Shown here: positions 54,949 through 63,213 of the stretch, piece after piece
Layout: the number at the start of each line of letters is the position of its first letter
How positions within the stretch are numbered: the stretch's first letter is position 1
DNA from: Rhizobium aethiopicum
GTDB lineage: Bacteria; Pseudomonadota; Alphaproteobacteria; Rhizobiales; Rhizobiaceae
Direction: 5' to 3'
Assembly: GCF_014197535.1 (NCBI RefSeq)
Contig: NZ_JACIFV010000005.1
Span: 248,001 to 312,000 of the forward strand
DNA: 64,000 bases
Notes under the pieces: generated by a model
The model's input: only the letters and a program-made list of their open reading frames with translations
Told to the model about the DNA's origin: nothing
Databases searched by the model: none
Position numbers and translations under genes: made by a program

Positions 54949-55788
54949 TCAATAGGCGCTGAGACCCGTCCCCTTGTATACCTTGTCGAACTCGGCCTTG
55001 ACGGTGTCGTTCTGGTAGGAAGATACCAGCGTCTTGACCCAGTCCGCATCCTTGTTCTCTTCCTTGACGGCGATGAAGTTGCGGTATGGGTTGTCGGCGA
55101 TCGGCTCCTGCGCAATGCGCTCGGCCGGAGAAAGTCCGCTCTTCAGCGCCCAGTCGGTGTTGACGACGCCGGCGTCGAGATCGTCGATCGAACGGCCGAC
55201 GATGCCGGCATCGAGCTCCTTGATCTCGATCTGCTTCGGATTGTCGCTGACGTCGGCAACGGTCGCAAGAATGCCGGTGCCGTCCTTCAGCTTGATCAGG
55301 CCTTCATTCTGGAGAACCCGCAGTGCCCGACCTTCGTTCGAAGGGTCGTTCGGTACGCCGATGACGGCGCCCTCGGGGATCTCGGCGACGGCCTTGTGCT
55401 TCTTGCTATAGAGGCCGATCGGCCAGACGCCGGTGTAGCCGACGGGGACGATGTGATAGCCGTGCTGCTGGATCTGGTTGTCGAGATAGGGCTGGTGCTG
55501 GAAGGCATTGGCGTCGATTTCGCCGCGCTCCAGCGCTTCGTTCGGCTGCGTGTAATCGTTGAAGATGACGGTCTCGATCGTCAGGCCCTTCTTGGCCGCC
55601 TCGCTGGTCACCACCCGCCATACATCCTCATCCTCGCCGGCCATGATGCCGACCTTGATCGACTTGTCCTCGGCAAAAGAAGGTGCCGGTACTGTAAAGG
55701 CAAAAACTGCCGCCGCGGAAACAGCGACGGCCGCAAGAGCCGCGCGGCGCGAAAGGTGGAAGCGGTGAAGATTTTTGTTCTTGGTCAT
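54949..55788 (-). CDS. metQ: Methionine ABC transporter substrate-binding protein MetQ
   Basis: 279-residue NLPA-family binding protein. Signal sequence with RRAALAAVAVSAAAVFAFTVPAP, no lipobox Cys, so probably soluble in the periplasm rather than a lipoprotein. The NLPA pattern is clear in IKVGIMAGEDEDVWRVV, NDYTQPNEALERGEIDANAFQHQPYLDN and IGVPNDPSNEGRALRVLQ. First gene of metQ-metN-metI. Confidence 0.94.
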   Translation of the reverse strand: MTKNKNLHRFHLSRRAALAAVAVSAAAVFAFTVPAPSFAEDKSIKVGIMAGEDEDVWRVVTSEAAKKGLTIETVIFNDYTQPNEALERGEIDANAFQHQPYLDNQIQQHGYHIVPVGYTGVWPIGLYSKKHKAVAEIPEGAVIGVPNDPSNEGRALRVLQNEGLIKLKDGTGILATVADVSDNPKQIEIKELDAGIVGRSIDDLDAGVVNTDWALKSGLSPAERIAQEPIADNPYRNFIAVKEENKDADWVKTLVSSYQNDTVKAEFDKVYKGTGLSAY

Positions 55789-55979
55789 TTTTTATCCCGT
55801 CTGACTGAATGAGGCCGAACGCCCCGAGCAGGCCAATCATGGCAAATGGCTGGATCACGAGCGAAGCAAGAATGTCTGATGTAGGGGAAAGGCCGGAAAA
55901 ACTCTTGCCCTGCCACCAATGCCGGCAGGATAAATTTCCATCAAATTTATGGATTAATTGCGGCTTTTGAGCATGTTCT

Positions 55980-56027
55980 AAAAAAGGAAACCGTCGCCTG
56001 CGGCCGCCGTTTCCTATGACGGCGGCC
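55980..56027 (-). terminator. Terminator hairpins of the MFS gene
   Basis: On the minus strand GGAAAC (56014-56009) and GTTTCC (55991-55986) flank a GC-rich loop followed by T6 (55985-55980), a rho-independent layout. A competing 9-bp stem pairs 56002-56010 with 56019-56027. Confidence 0.55.
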
Positions 56028-56044
56028 TAAGGCCGACGGAATTC

Positions 56045-56070
56045 TCCGACCGCTGCGAAAGCGGATCGGA
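56045..56070. repeat. Intergenic hairpin, RIME-like
   Basis: TCCGACCGCT (56045-56054) pairs with AGCGG-a-TCGGA (56060-56070), one bulge. With the neighbouring inverted repeats this forms a tandem palindromic block resembling rhizobial intergenic mosaic elements (RIME); membership is unverified. Confidence 0.4.
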
Positions 56071-56098
56071 CGAGACTCCGCAATCGTGACGGATGGTC

Positions 56099-57301
56099 TC
56101 AGGCCGGTTTGTGCTTCGGAATACGGGGCAGGAAGATCGTCAGCAGGCCGAGCAGCGGCAGGTAGGAGCAGATGCGGTAGACGAAGGCGATGCCGTGAGT
56201 GTCGGCAAAATCGCCGAGCAGCGCGGCCCCTAGCCCCCCTGCCCCGAATGCAAAGCCGAAGAAGACACCGGCAATCAGCCCGACGCGACCGGGCACCAGT
56301 TCCTGCGCGAAGACGACGATCGCTGAAAAGGCCGACGCGAAGACCAGGCCGATGACGATGCTGAGTACGCCTGTCCAGAAAAGATCGGCATAGGGCAGCA
56401 GCAACGCGAAGGGAATGACGCCGAGGATCGAAAACCAGATGACGAAACGGGCCCCGAAGCGATCGCCGATCGGTCCGCCGAGGAAAGTGCCGACGGCGAC
56501 CGAGCCGAGGAACAGGAACAGCATCAGCTGCGCCTGCTGCACGCTAAGTTCGAACCTGTCGATGACATAGAAGGTGAAGTAGCTCGACACGCTCGCCATG
56601 TAGACATTCTTCGTCGCCGTCAGCAGCACGAGGATCAGCAGCGCCCAGACGACCCGGTTCTGCGGCAGCGGCAGAGTTCGGCTGACGGCCGGTTTGCTGG
56701 CGTTTTGACGCCTGTGGCTCATATACCAGCTGCCCACCCAGCTCAGCACGACCATGCCGATCATGGCGATGGCGGCAAACCAGGACACGCTGTGTTGCCC
56801 GAGCGGCAGCACGATGAAGGCGGCGAGCAGCGGACCGATCGCCTGGCCGGCATTGCCGCCGACCTGGAAAAAGGACTGCGCGAAACCGTGGCGGCCGCCG
56901 GAGGCAAGACGGGCAACACGCGAGGATTCCGGATGGAAGACCGCCGAGCCGAAGCCGATCAGGCTTGCCGCGACCAGCAGCAGCGCGAAACTGCCGGCAT
57001 TGCCGAGCAGAATGAGACCGCAAAAGGTACTCGCCATGCCGACCGGCAGAGAATAGGGCATCGGCCAGCGATCGGTAACGATGCCGACTGCCGGCTGCAG
57101 CAGAGACGCCGTGACCTGGAACGTCATGGTCAGGAGGCCGATCTGGACAAAATCGAGATCGTAGTTTGCCTTGAACAGTGGATAGAGCGAGGCGAGCAGC
57201 GACTGCATGATGTCGTTCAGCATATGGCAGAAGCTGACAGCCATCAGAATGGACATCGTTGTCTTCTCGAAACGGGGCGCGCGCTCGGCAACGGTTGCCA
57301 T
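56099..57301 (-). CDS. MFS transporter, fosmidomycin resistance (Fsr) family
   Basis: 400-residue major facilitator with 12 helices. N-terminal HMLNDIMQSLLASLYPLFKANYDLDFVQIGLL is the Fsr family signature, and FHPESSRVARLASGGRHGFAQSFFQVGGN follows. ATG 57301 is chosen because AGGAGGGATATTG precedes it. Probably an effluxer of small molecules (fosmidomycin-like); natural substrate unknown. 55789-56098 contains the terminator hairpins and metQ promoter but no gene. Confidence 0.88.
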   Translation of the reverse strand: MATVAERAPRFEKTTMSILMAVSFCHMLNDIMQSLLASLYPLFKANYDLDFVQIGLLTMTFQVTASLLQPAVGIVTDRWPMPYSLPVGMASTFCGLILLGNAGSFALLLVAASLIGFGSAVFHPESSRVARLASGGRHGFAQSFFQVGGNAGQAIGPLLAAFIVLPLGQHSVSWFAAIAMIGMVVLSWVGSWYMSHRRQNASKPAVSRTLPLPQNRVVWALLILVLLTATKNVYMASVSSYFTFYVIDRFELSVQQAQLMLFLFLGSVAVGTFLGGPIGDRFGARFVIWFSILGVIPFALLLPYADLFWTGVLSIVIGLVFASAFSAIVVFAQELVPGRVGLIAGVFFGFAFGAGGLGAALLGDFADTHGIAFVYRICSYLPLLGLLTIFLPRIPKHKPA

Positions 57302-57647
57302 CAATATCCCTCCTGAACAGGCACGATCAGTGCCGCGGCGTTTTCGATGGATTTTGGGCGATCGGGGCTGGCGAGACTATCGAGCGACGGTCGCTGAAAG
57401 ATATTTACCGCAGGCCGGGCAATGATCACCAGCCCGGTTTGGCCTGGATCGGTACGGCTTTTGTTTGATTTGCCCATCCCCGACCGGCTCTTGCGTCGCC
57501 GGCCGTCTGTCGGATGGGGGTTTTCAGATCACAGTCAGCCGCGATCATCGCATGTATGCTATACTATATGAAAACAACCGTGGAAAACTGCTGACAGGGG
57601 TACTACAGCTGCGCCGATTGAAATCCGATCGAGGCTGAAAACACGCG

Positions 57648-58100
57648 ATGAATGTGAAGACACCGAATGCCATAGACAGCTACGTCGGCGCGCGCATCAG
57701 AACACGCCGGCAGCTGCTTGGAATGAGCCAGGAGCGGCTTGCCGAGCAGATCGGCGTGACTTTTCAGCAGGTCCAGAAATACGAGAAGGGCATCAACCGC
57801 ATTGGTGCGAGCCGTTTGCAGCGAATTGCCGAAGTGCTTCACACCTCACCGAGCTTCTTCTTCGAGCAGAACGAGTCCCAGCCATTGAGCCTGCAAGGAT
57901 TGGCTCTGCCGGACAATGCCGACCCCGTCGCTGAATTCCTGCGAACGAAGGAGGGATTGGTGCTTAACCGCGCCTTTCTGAAGATTGCCGATCCCGATAT
58001 TCGTGAAACGATCATCGCATTGGTGAAAGCGATGGCGCAGGCGGAAAGCGCTCCGGCTTTGCCTTCGATAGCGAATATCACCCCTCCACCTCTGGAGTAG
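57648..58100 (+). CDS. XRE family HTH regulator, PraR-like
   Basis: 150-residue protein with a Cro/C1-type HTH: GARIRTRRQLLGMSQERLAEQIGVTFQQVQKYEKGINRIGASRLQRIAEVLHTSPSFFFE. This pattern closely resembles rhizobial PraR/PhrR, which represses genes for biofilm, quorum sensing and rhizosphere attachment. A hydrophilic C-terminal tail of about 75 residues is less conserved. It precedes repABC; a TATACT element (57560-57565) may be its -10. 57302-57647 holds no other gene. Chromosomal PraR paralogy is inferred. Confidence 0.85.
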   Translation: MNVKTPNAIDSYVGARIRTRRQLLGMSQERLAEQIGVTFQQVQKYEKGINRIGASRLQRIAEVLHTSPSFFFEQNESQPLSLQGLALPDNADPVAEFLRTKEGLVLNRAFLKIADPDIRETIIALVKAMAQAESAPALPSIANITPPPLE

Positions 58101-58229
58101 CTGGCCAGGCGGGCAATTCTCCTGTGAGCTTAGGCGAGTGATTTGGCAAGTTACGGCTGATCGACCAGACCCGGGCTTACCGCCGCGCCCCGCTCAATGC
58201 ACGCCGGCGAACCGGTGCCTTGAAGCTGC

Positions 58230-58258
58230 GGGCGTGGCGCAAAGCGCTTTGCACGCCC
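58230..58258. promoter_or_regulatory. Palindrome upstream of repA
   Basis: Perfect 14-bp palindrome GCAAAGCGCTTTGC (58239-58252) extended by GGGCGT/ACGCCC arms (58230-58235 and 58253-58258, three-base asymmetric bulge). It lies 242 bases upstream of repA in the 399-base gap (58101-58499), just before a TATACT (58276-58281). It may be an operator for RepA/RepB autorepression or for the PraR-like protein. Confidence 0.45.
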
Positions 58259-58499
58259 GACATTACGATTCGGATTATACTGCCGTTGTTTCCAGCCGGT
58301 CTCGTCCGATTCGGCCTGCGAATGTGCGATTGCCGGACGGCCGGCGACACGCGCGGCCTGCGCAAGCGTTTGAAATAGATCGGACAACCGCTTTTGATAG
58401 GATCTTGTTAACCCTATTTGCCTTGCCACGCCTCCAGAATCGGCGCTAAATGCGGTTTCAAAGCGCGCAGAGCTTTTAAATCGCATTTTCGAGATTTCC

Positions 58500-59714
58500 A
58501 TGAATATGGCACCACAAATAGAAAAAGCAATTTCCGATGTCGACCAGCTGATCATCGGTCAGGCGCAGGAACTATCCGACAAGCTGAAGCAGCATCGGCT
58601 CGAAATGTTTCCTCCGCGCGCGCTGAAGGGTCTGCGGGAATTTCAGCTTGCCGAAGTGGCGCGGTTTCTCGGCGTAACCAGCGGCTATCTTCGAAATCTC
58701 TCGCTCGAGGGCAAGGGCGCCCTCCCCCAGGTTACGCCGTCTGGCCGCCGGTCTTATACGGCGGAGCAGATGGAAGAGATGCGCGGCTTTCTCGAGCATA
58801 ATGCGCGTGCCGGAACGCATTATATGCGTCATCGCCGCGGCCACGAACATCTGCAGGTCGTCGCCGTCGTCAACTTCAAAGGCGGCAGCGGTAAGACGAC
58901 GAGCGCCGCGCACCTTGCCCAGCATCTTGCCCTGACAGGTCACCGCGTCCTGGCCGTCGATCTCGATCCGCAGGCGTCTCTTTCTGCCATACACGGCTTT
59001 CAGCCGGAGTTCGACGTCAACGAAAACGAGACGCTCTACGCCGCCATTCGCTATGACGATCAGCGGCGTCCGCTGCGGGACATTATTCGGCCGACCAACT
59101 TCCCGAACCTTCATCTTGTGCCGGGCAATCTCGAACTGATGGAATTCGAGCACGACACGCCGCGGGTCCTCGCTCAGGGCAAAGCGAGCGATTATGGGCG
59201 CGTCTTCTTCGCGCGGCTGGATGAGGCGCTGGCTTCGGTCGCGGACGATTACGACGTCGTCATCATCGACTGCCCTCCCCAGCTTGGCTTTTTGACCATG
59301 AGCGCCATTTGCGGTGCGACGGCGGTTCTGATCACCGTTCATCCGCAGATGCTCGATGTCATGTCGATGTGCCAGTTCCTGCAAATGCTTGGCGAGGTGC
59401 TGAACACGCTGAAGGGAGCCGGCGGCAACATGAATCTCGACTGGCTGCGTTATCTCGTGACCCGCTACGATCCGCAGGACGGGCCGCAGACGCAGATGGT
59501 CGCCTTCATGCGCTCGATGTTCAAGAGCCATGTGCTCACCAACCCGATGCTGCGCAGCGTCGCGATCTCCGATGCGGCGATGACCAACCAGACACTGTAT
59601 GAGGTCGAGCGAAGTCAGTTTACCCGCGCGACCTATGACCGCGCCATGGAGGCGATGGATGCGGTCAATACGGAAATCGTCGATCTCATCCATAAGGCAT
59701 GGGGCCGGAAATGA
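58500..59714 (+). CDS. repA: Plasmid partitioning protein RepA
   Basis: 404-residue ParA-type ATPase with an N-terminal DNA-binding region (EFQLAEVARFLGVTSGYLRNLSL) and a deviant Walker A KGGSGKTT at 127-134 (Lys at both signature positions). The later motif VIIDCPPQLGFLTMSAI is Walker A'/B-like. In repABC plasmids RepA drives segregation with RepB and represses its own operon. Good match in length to rhizobial RepA. Confidence 0.97.
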   Translation: MNMAPQIEKAISDVDQLIIGQAQELSDKLKQHRLEMFPPRALKGLREFQLAEVARFLGVTSGYLRNLSLEGKGALPQVTPSGRRSYTAEQMEEMRGFLEHNARAGTHYMRHRRGHEHLQVVAVVNFKGGSGKTTSAAHLAQHLALTGHRVLAVDLDPQASLSAIHGFQPEFDVNENETLYAAIRYDDQRRPLRDIIRPTNFPNLHLVPGNLELMEFEHDTPRVLAQGKASDYGRVFFARLDEALASVADDYDVVIIDCPPQLGFLTMSAICGATAVLITVHPQMLDVMSMCQFLQMLGEVLNTLKGAGGNMNLDWLRYLVTRYDPQDGPQTQMVAFMRSMFKSHVLTNPMLRSVAISDAAMTNQTLYEVERSQFTRATYDRAMEAMDAVNTEIVDLIHKAWGRK

Positions 59715-59721
59715 GCGGGAA

Positions 59722-59737
59722 GTTTACTGCGGTAAAC
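59722..59737. promoter_or_regulatory. parS site 1 (repA-repB gap)
   Basis: GTTTACTGCGGTAAAC matches the repABC parS consensus GTTNNCNGCNGNNAAC exactly. RepB binds such palindromes for partition and autoregulation. Confidence 0.85.
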
Positions 59738-59756
59738 CAGGGCAAGGAGCTGGCTG

Positions 59757-60806
59757 ATGGCGCGTAAAAATCTTCTGTCGGGCCTGATGGACGATTCCAA
59801 GAAGTTTACTGCGGTAAACAATGAGGATGAGCCGGCCCATCGCGACGAGAGGCAGCATATCACCTATAAAGGAATTGGCGCGCTCGGGGCGGTCACCCGC
59901 AGCATCGATGCCCTGGCCGCCAAGGCTGATGCCGCCAAGGCGATCGAAGAGCAGCTGGCGAGCGGCGAGACGGTGATCGATCTCGACCCGGCGCTGATCG
60001 AAGATTCCTTCGTGACCGACCGGTTGGCGCATACCGACGAACAGTTCCGGGAACTGGTCGAGGCGATCCGCCTGCGCGGCCAGGATTCACCGATCCTCGT
60101 GCGCCCGCATCCGGAGAGGGAGGGGCGATACCAGATCGCTTTTGGCCATCGTCGCGCCCGGGCGGCAAAGGAGCTCGGCCGACCTGTCCGGGCGGTGGTC
60201 AAGAAACTCGACGACCGCGACCATGTCATTGCGCAGGGCCAGGAGAATTCGGCGCGCGCCGATCTCTCCTTCATCGAGAGGACGATGTTTGCCGACAAGC
60301 TCGATACGTTGGGTTTCGACCGGGAAACGATCATGTCGGCACTCAGCGCCGACAAGACGACGGTGTCCAAGATGCTGTCGGTCACGAAGCGGATTCCGGC
60401 CGAAGTCCTGACCGCGATCGGCGCAGCCAAGACGACCGGCCGCGATCGCTGGCATGATCTTTCGGTGAAATTCGAGACGGAAAACATCGCCGCCCGGGCG
60501 ATCGAGTTCACCAGATCGGCGGAGTTCGAGACGGCGGAGCCGGACGCCCGCTTCGACATGCTCGTCGCCTTCATTGGCAGGAAGCAACCGGCTTCGCCCG
60601 CCGCCGCAATTCAGCCGGTGGCGCACGCCTGGCAGCGCCAGGACGGAGCCGTCAAGGCGAAGATCAAGGATGATGGAAAACAGTTCACCATCGCGCTGAA
60701 GGCGGAGAAGGCATCTGCCTTTGGCGCCTACATCGCCAGCAATCTGGATCGTCTCTACGAGGCGTTCGAGAAGACACAGGATTTGACGAAGAACGGAGAT
60801 CAATAA
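59757..60806 (+). CDS. repB: Plasmid partitioning protein RepB
   Basis: 349-residue ParB-family DNA-binding protein. The ParB/Srx domain includes RPHPEREGRYQIAFGHRRARAAKELG and IAQGQENSARADLSFIERTMFA, followed by an HTH (SALSADKTTVSKMLSVTKRIPAEVL) and a RepB-specific C-terminal domain. AAGGAGCTGGCTG lies upstream of the ATG. RepB binds the two parS palindromes here. The second parS is embedded in codons for FTAVN near residue 20. Confidence 0.97.
   Translation: MARKNLLSGLMDDSKKFTAVNNEDEPAHRDERQHITYKGIGALGAVTRSIDALAAKADAAKAIEEQLASGETVIDLDPALIEDSFVTDRLAHTDEQFRELVEAIRLRGQDSPILVRPHPEREGRYQIAFGHRRARAAKELGRPVRAVVKKLDDRDHVIAQGQENSARADLSFIERTMFADKLDTLGFDRETIMSALSADKTTVSKMLSVTKRIPAEVLTAIGAAKTTGRDRWHDLSVKFETENIAARAIEFTRSAEFETAEPDARFDMLVAFIGRKQPASPAAAIQPVAHAWQRQDGAVKAKIKDDGKQFTIALKAEKASAFGAYIASNLDRLYEAFEKTQDLTKNGDQ
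59804..59819. promoter_or_regulatory. parS site 2 (within repB coding region)
   Basis: A second exact copy of GTTTACTGCGGTAAAC, 82 bp downstream of the first and inside the repB 5' end. Confidence 0.85.
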
Positions 60807-60808
60807 GC

Positions 60809-60861
60809 AAAAGAAAAGGCCCCCGAACGTTGCCGTCGCGGAAGCCCTCTCTGATCTAGAC
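60809..60861 (-). ncRNA. Antisense ctRNA (incA) of repABC
   Basis: Minus-strand promoter TTGACT (60896-60891), 17-base spacer and GATTCT (60873-60868) precedes a transcript of about 50 nt that ends in an 8-bp hairpin (60846-60839 with 60825-60818) and a TTTTCTTTT run (60817-60809). Position, size and orientation match the counter-transcribed RNA of repABC plasmids, which limits RepC translation and sets copy number and incompatibility. Confidence 0.88.
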
Positions 60862-60867
60862 ACCCAG

Positions 60868-60896
60868 AGAATCACATTTCCGCGAATCATAGTCAA
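60868..60896 (-). promoter_or_regulatory. Promoter of ctRNA
   Basis: TTGACT at 60896-60891 and GATTCT at 60873-60868 on the minus strand with a 17-base spacer. Confidence 0.75.
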
Positions 60897-60955
60897 GAGT
60901 CTTTGGCACCGAATTTGGTGAGCCGTGATCTTTTGCCTTGAAGAAGGCGAAGAAA

Positions 60956-62248
60956 ATGGAAAGCGGAAGTGTGACGACGCCCTTCGGGCGACGGCCGATG
61001 ACGTTTGGCATGTTGGCAAGTCAGGCCGCTGCCCGAAAAATCGAGCCGGGCCGATCGATTGACAAGTGGAAACTCTATCGCGCCCTGTGCGAGGCCAGGC
61101 CGCTGCTCGGCATTACCGACCGGGCGCTTTCCATCCTGAACGCCTTACTGAGCTTTTATCCCAAGGGAGAGCTCTCCGAGGACAACGGGCTGGTTGTTTT
61201 TCCTTCGAACACGCAGCTCTCCCTGCGCGCGCATGGAATGGCGGAGCAGACGATCCGTCGCCATCTGGCGGCGCTGATCGAGGCCGGATTGCTGATCCGC
61301 AAGGACAGCCCGAACGGCAAACGTTATGCCCGCAAGGAGCAGGGCGGGGAGATCCGTGAGGCATTCGGTTTCTCGCTGGCGCCGCTGCTTGCGCGCGCGG
61401 ACGAGATCGAGCGGCTGGCGGCGGAGGTGACAGCCGAACGATTGCAGCTGCAGCGGCTCAAAGAACGCCTGACGCTTTGCCGGCGCGACATCGCCAAGCT
61501 CGTCGAGATGGCCGTGGAAGAGGGGGCCTCCGGTGATTGGAGCGGGGTTCACCTGCATTTTCGAGGCATCGTCGAACGGCTGCCGCGGTCGCCATCCTTC
61601 GAGAAGATCGCCGCCGCACTCGACGAACTGGAACTGTTGCGCGAAGAAATCACCAATCAGTTGGAAATGCAGGTTAAAGCTCCAAATCAAAGCGGCAATG
61701 CCCAACATTCTGAGCGGCACATACAGAATTCAAACCCACATTACACTACTGAACTTGAACCAGGCTTCGAAACGAAGCAGGGCACAACGGCGGAGGACCA
61801 ATCGGAAGGTCGGGCCGAGCCGACGGCCAGAATAGCGACACATGAAGGGAAGGGCAGGCCCGTGCCGGCTGCGAGCTCGGCCTCGGTTGCCGGCGGCGGG
61901 CTCAGATCCTTCCCGCTGGGCCTGGTGCTGCAGGCCTGCCCAGAGATCACCGCCTATGGACCGCAGGGTTCGGTGGACACATGGCGCGATCTGATGACGG
62001 CGGCTGTCGTCGTGCGCTCGATGCTCGGAGTGAGCCCCTCGGCCTATGAACAGGCCTGCGATGTCATGGGGCCCGAAAATACGGCTACCGTCATAGCGTG
62101 CGTGCTTGAAAGGGCAGGGCACATCAATTCCGCCGGTGGTTACCTCCGTGACCTGACCCGCCGCGCCGAGAGAGGCGAATTTGCCATCGGACCGATGTTG
62201 ATGGCGCTTGTCCGCACCAATTCGCCCATCAGGGGCAAGACCGGATGA
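60956..62248 (+). CDS. repC: Plasmid replication initiator RepC
   Basis: 430-residue RepC-family initiator. Conserved N-terminal start MESGSVTTPFGRRPMTFGML and winged-helix region (SIDKWKLYRALCEARPLLGITDRALSILNALLSFYPK, MAEQTIRRHLAALIEAGLLIRKDSPNGKRY), a variable central linker, and a conserved C-terminal domain (LVLQACPEITAYGPQG). The ATG at 60956 is chosen over the TTG at 60938 because it matches the family start and has GAAGG upstream. Initiates replication at an origin inside this gene. Confidence 0.97.
   Translation: MESGSVTTPFGRRPMTFGMLASQAAARKIEPGRSIDKWKLYRALCEARPLLGITDRALSILNALLSFYPKGELSEDNGLVVFPSNTQLSLRAHGMAEQTIRRHLAALIEAGLLIRKDSPNGKRYARKEQGGEIREAFGFSLAPLLARADEIERLAAEVTAERLQLQRLKERLTLCRRDIAKLVEMAVEEGASGDWSGVHLHFRGIVERLPRSPSFEKIAAALDELELLREEITNQLEMQVKAPNQSGNAQHSERHIQNSNPHYTTELEPGFETKQGTTAEDQSEGRAEPTARIATHEGKGRPVPAASSASVAGGGLRSFPLGLVLQACPEITAYGPQGSVDTWRDLMTAAVVVRSMLGVSPSAYEQACDVMGPENTATVIACVLERAGHINSAGGYLRDLTRRAERGEFAIGPMLMALVRTNSPIRGKTG
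61645..61775. other. Putative plasmid replication origin (oriV) in repC
   Basis: AT-rich interval in the middle of repC, encoding the low-complexity linker (roughly LEMQVKAPNQSGNAQHSERH to ELEPG). In repABC replicons such as R. etli p42d the origin lies in an AT-rich part of repC. Boundaries are approximate and inferred. Confidence 0.5.
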
Positions 62249-62504
62249 AAAATGTCGTGTCATTTGTCCGCGCCGATCTATGGTTAACAAAAGGTGACGG
62301 AAACAAACGGGGAGATAACTTCTTGTTAAGATCTTCTGCCTTTGAGATCATGAGGTTACAAGATTTTTGATCGGCAAGGCGAGGGAAGGGTCTGATCGAC
62401 GATCGGCCGATGCTCCCTGGAGAAACGGTACGGTTGGAGTTGACGTGCAGCGCCTTTTTGACGATACGGCGCGGTGGCGTATGGCGGAAATCCGCTGAGA
62501 GGCA

Positions 62505-63089
62505 ATGGAAGAAGTGCGGGGCATGGGCTTGAAACGGGCAGTGGATTTTTTCCTGGCTTTGGTGGCTTCGGTCATCCTGCTCGTTCCGATCCTTGTCGTC
62601 GCTCTTAGTGTCCGGCTAACGTCGCCGGGACCGATCCTCTACTGGTCAAAACGTATCGGGCGTTTCAATCAGATCTTCCTGATGCCGAAATTCCGCAGCA
62701 TGCGCGTCGACACGCCGACAGTCGCGACGCATCTGCTCGAAAACCCCGAGCGGTTTCTGACGCCCATCGGCTCGTTTCTGCGCAAATCCAGTCTCGACGA
62801 ACTGCCCCAGCTCTGGTGCATTCTGGCGGGCAAGATGAGTTTCGTCGGGCCGCGCCCGGCGCTCTACAATCAGTATGATCTGATCGAATTGCGGACGGCC
62901 CACGGCGTCGACAAGCTCCTGCCCGGATTGACCGGGTGGGCGCAGATCAACGGGCGTGATGAATTGCCAATTCCGGAGAAGGTGAAATTCGATGTCGAAT
63001 ATCTTGAGCGGCGCTCCCTCGGTTTCGACATGCGCATCCTGTTTCTGACGGCCGACAAGGTCGTCCGCCGTAAGGGAATAAGGCACTAA
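62505..63089 (+). CDS. Bacterial sugar transferase (undecaprenyl-phosphate glycosyl-1-phosphate transferase)
   Basis: 194-residue polyprenyl-phosphate sugar-1-phosphate transferase of the WcaJ/PglC class, lacking the large N-terminal domain. One N-terminal helix (AVDFFLALVASVILLVPILVV), then MPKFRSMRVDT, SFLRKSSLDELPQLW and MSFVGPRPAL and PGLTGWAQINGRDELP. It starts a polysaccharide or O-antigen unit on the lipid carrier. From memory this matches the lps-beta (WreU-like) QuiNAc transferase of R. etli plasmid loci. 62249-62504 is the promoter region; no gene seen. Confidence 0.9.
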   Translation: MEEVRGMGLKRAVDFFLALVASVILLVPILVVALSVRLTSPGPILYWSKRIGRFNQIFLMPKFRSMRVDTPTVATHLLENPERFLTPIGSFLRKSSLDELPQLWCILAGKMSFVGPRPALYNQYDLIELRTAHGVDKLLPGLTGWAQINGRDELPIPEKVKFDVEYLERRSLGFDMRILFLTADKVVRRKGIRH

Positions 63090-63213
63090 AATTACCTACT
63101 TCTGATAGATAAGCGGTGCGGAAGACTTTGATTTCCGATTATTTCAGTTGCGCTCGTTGTAGAAAATGACAAGAAGGTGGGTGTCTGATTGATCCGCGAG
63201 ACGCTGGGAAGCA

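Noticed and set aside
55789..55979. SAM-II riboswitch ahead of metQ
   Set aside because: The short conserved loop and pseudoknot sequences of SAM-II were not found in the minus-strand leader.
58138..58449. Small ORF between the PraR-like gene and repA
   Set aside because: Composition is arginine/proline-rich like shadow frames, with no ribosome site or recognisable domain; it overlaps the palindrome.
60905..60920. Sigma-54-like TGGCAC element before repC
   Set aside because: The downstream GC element is mismatched and the region is the leader targeted by ctRNA.
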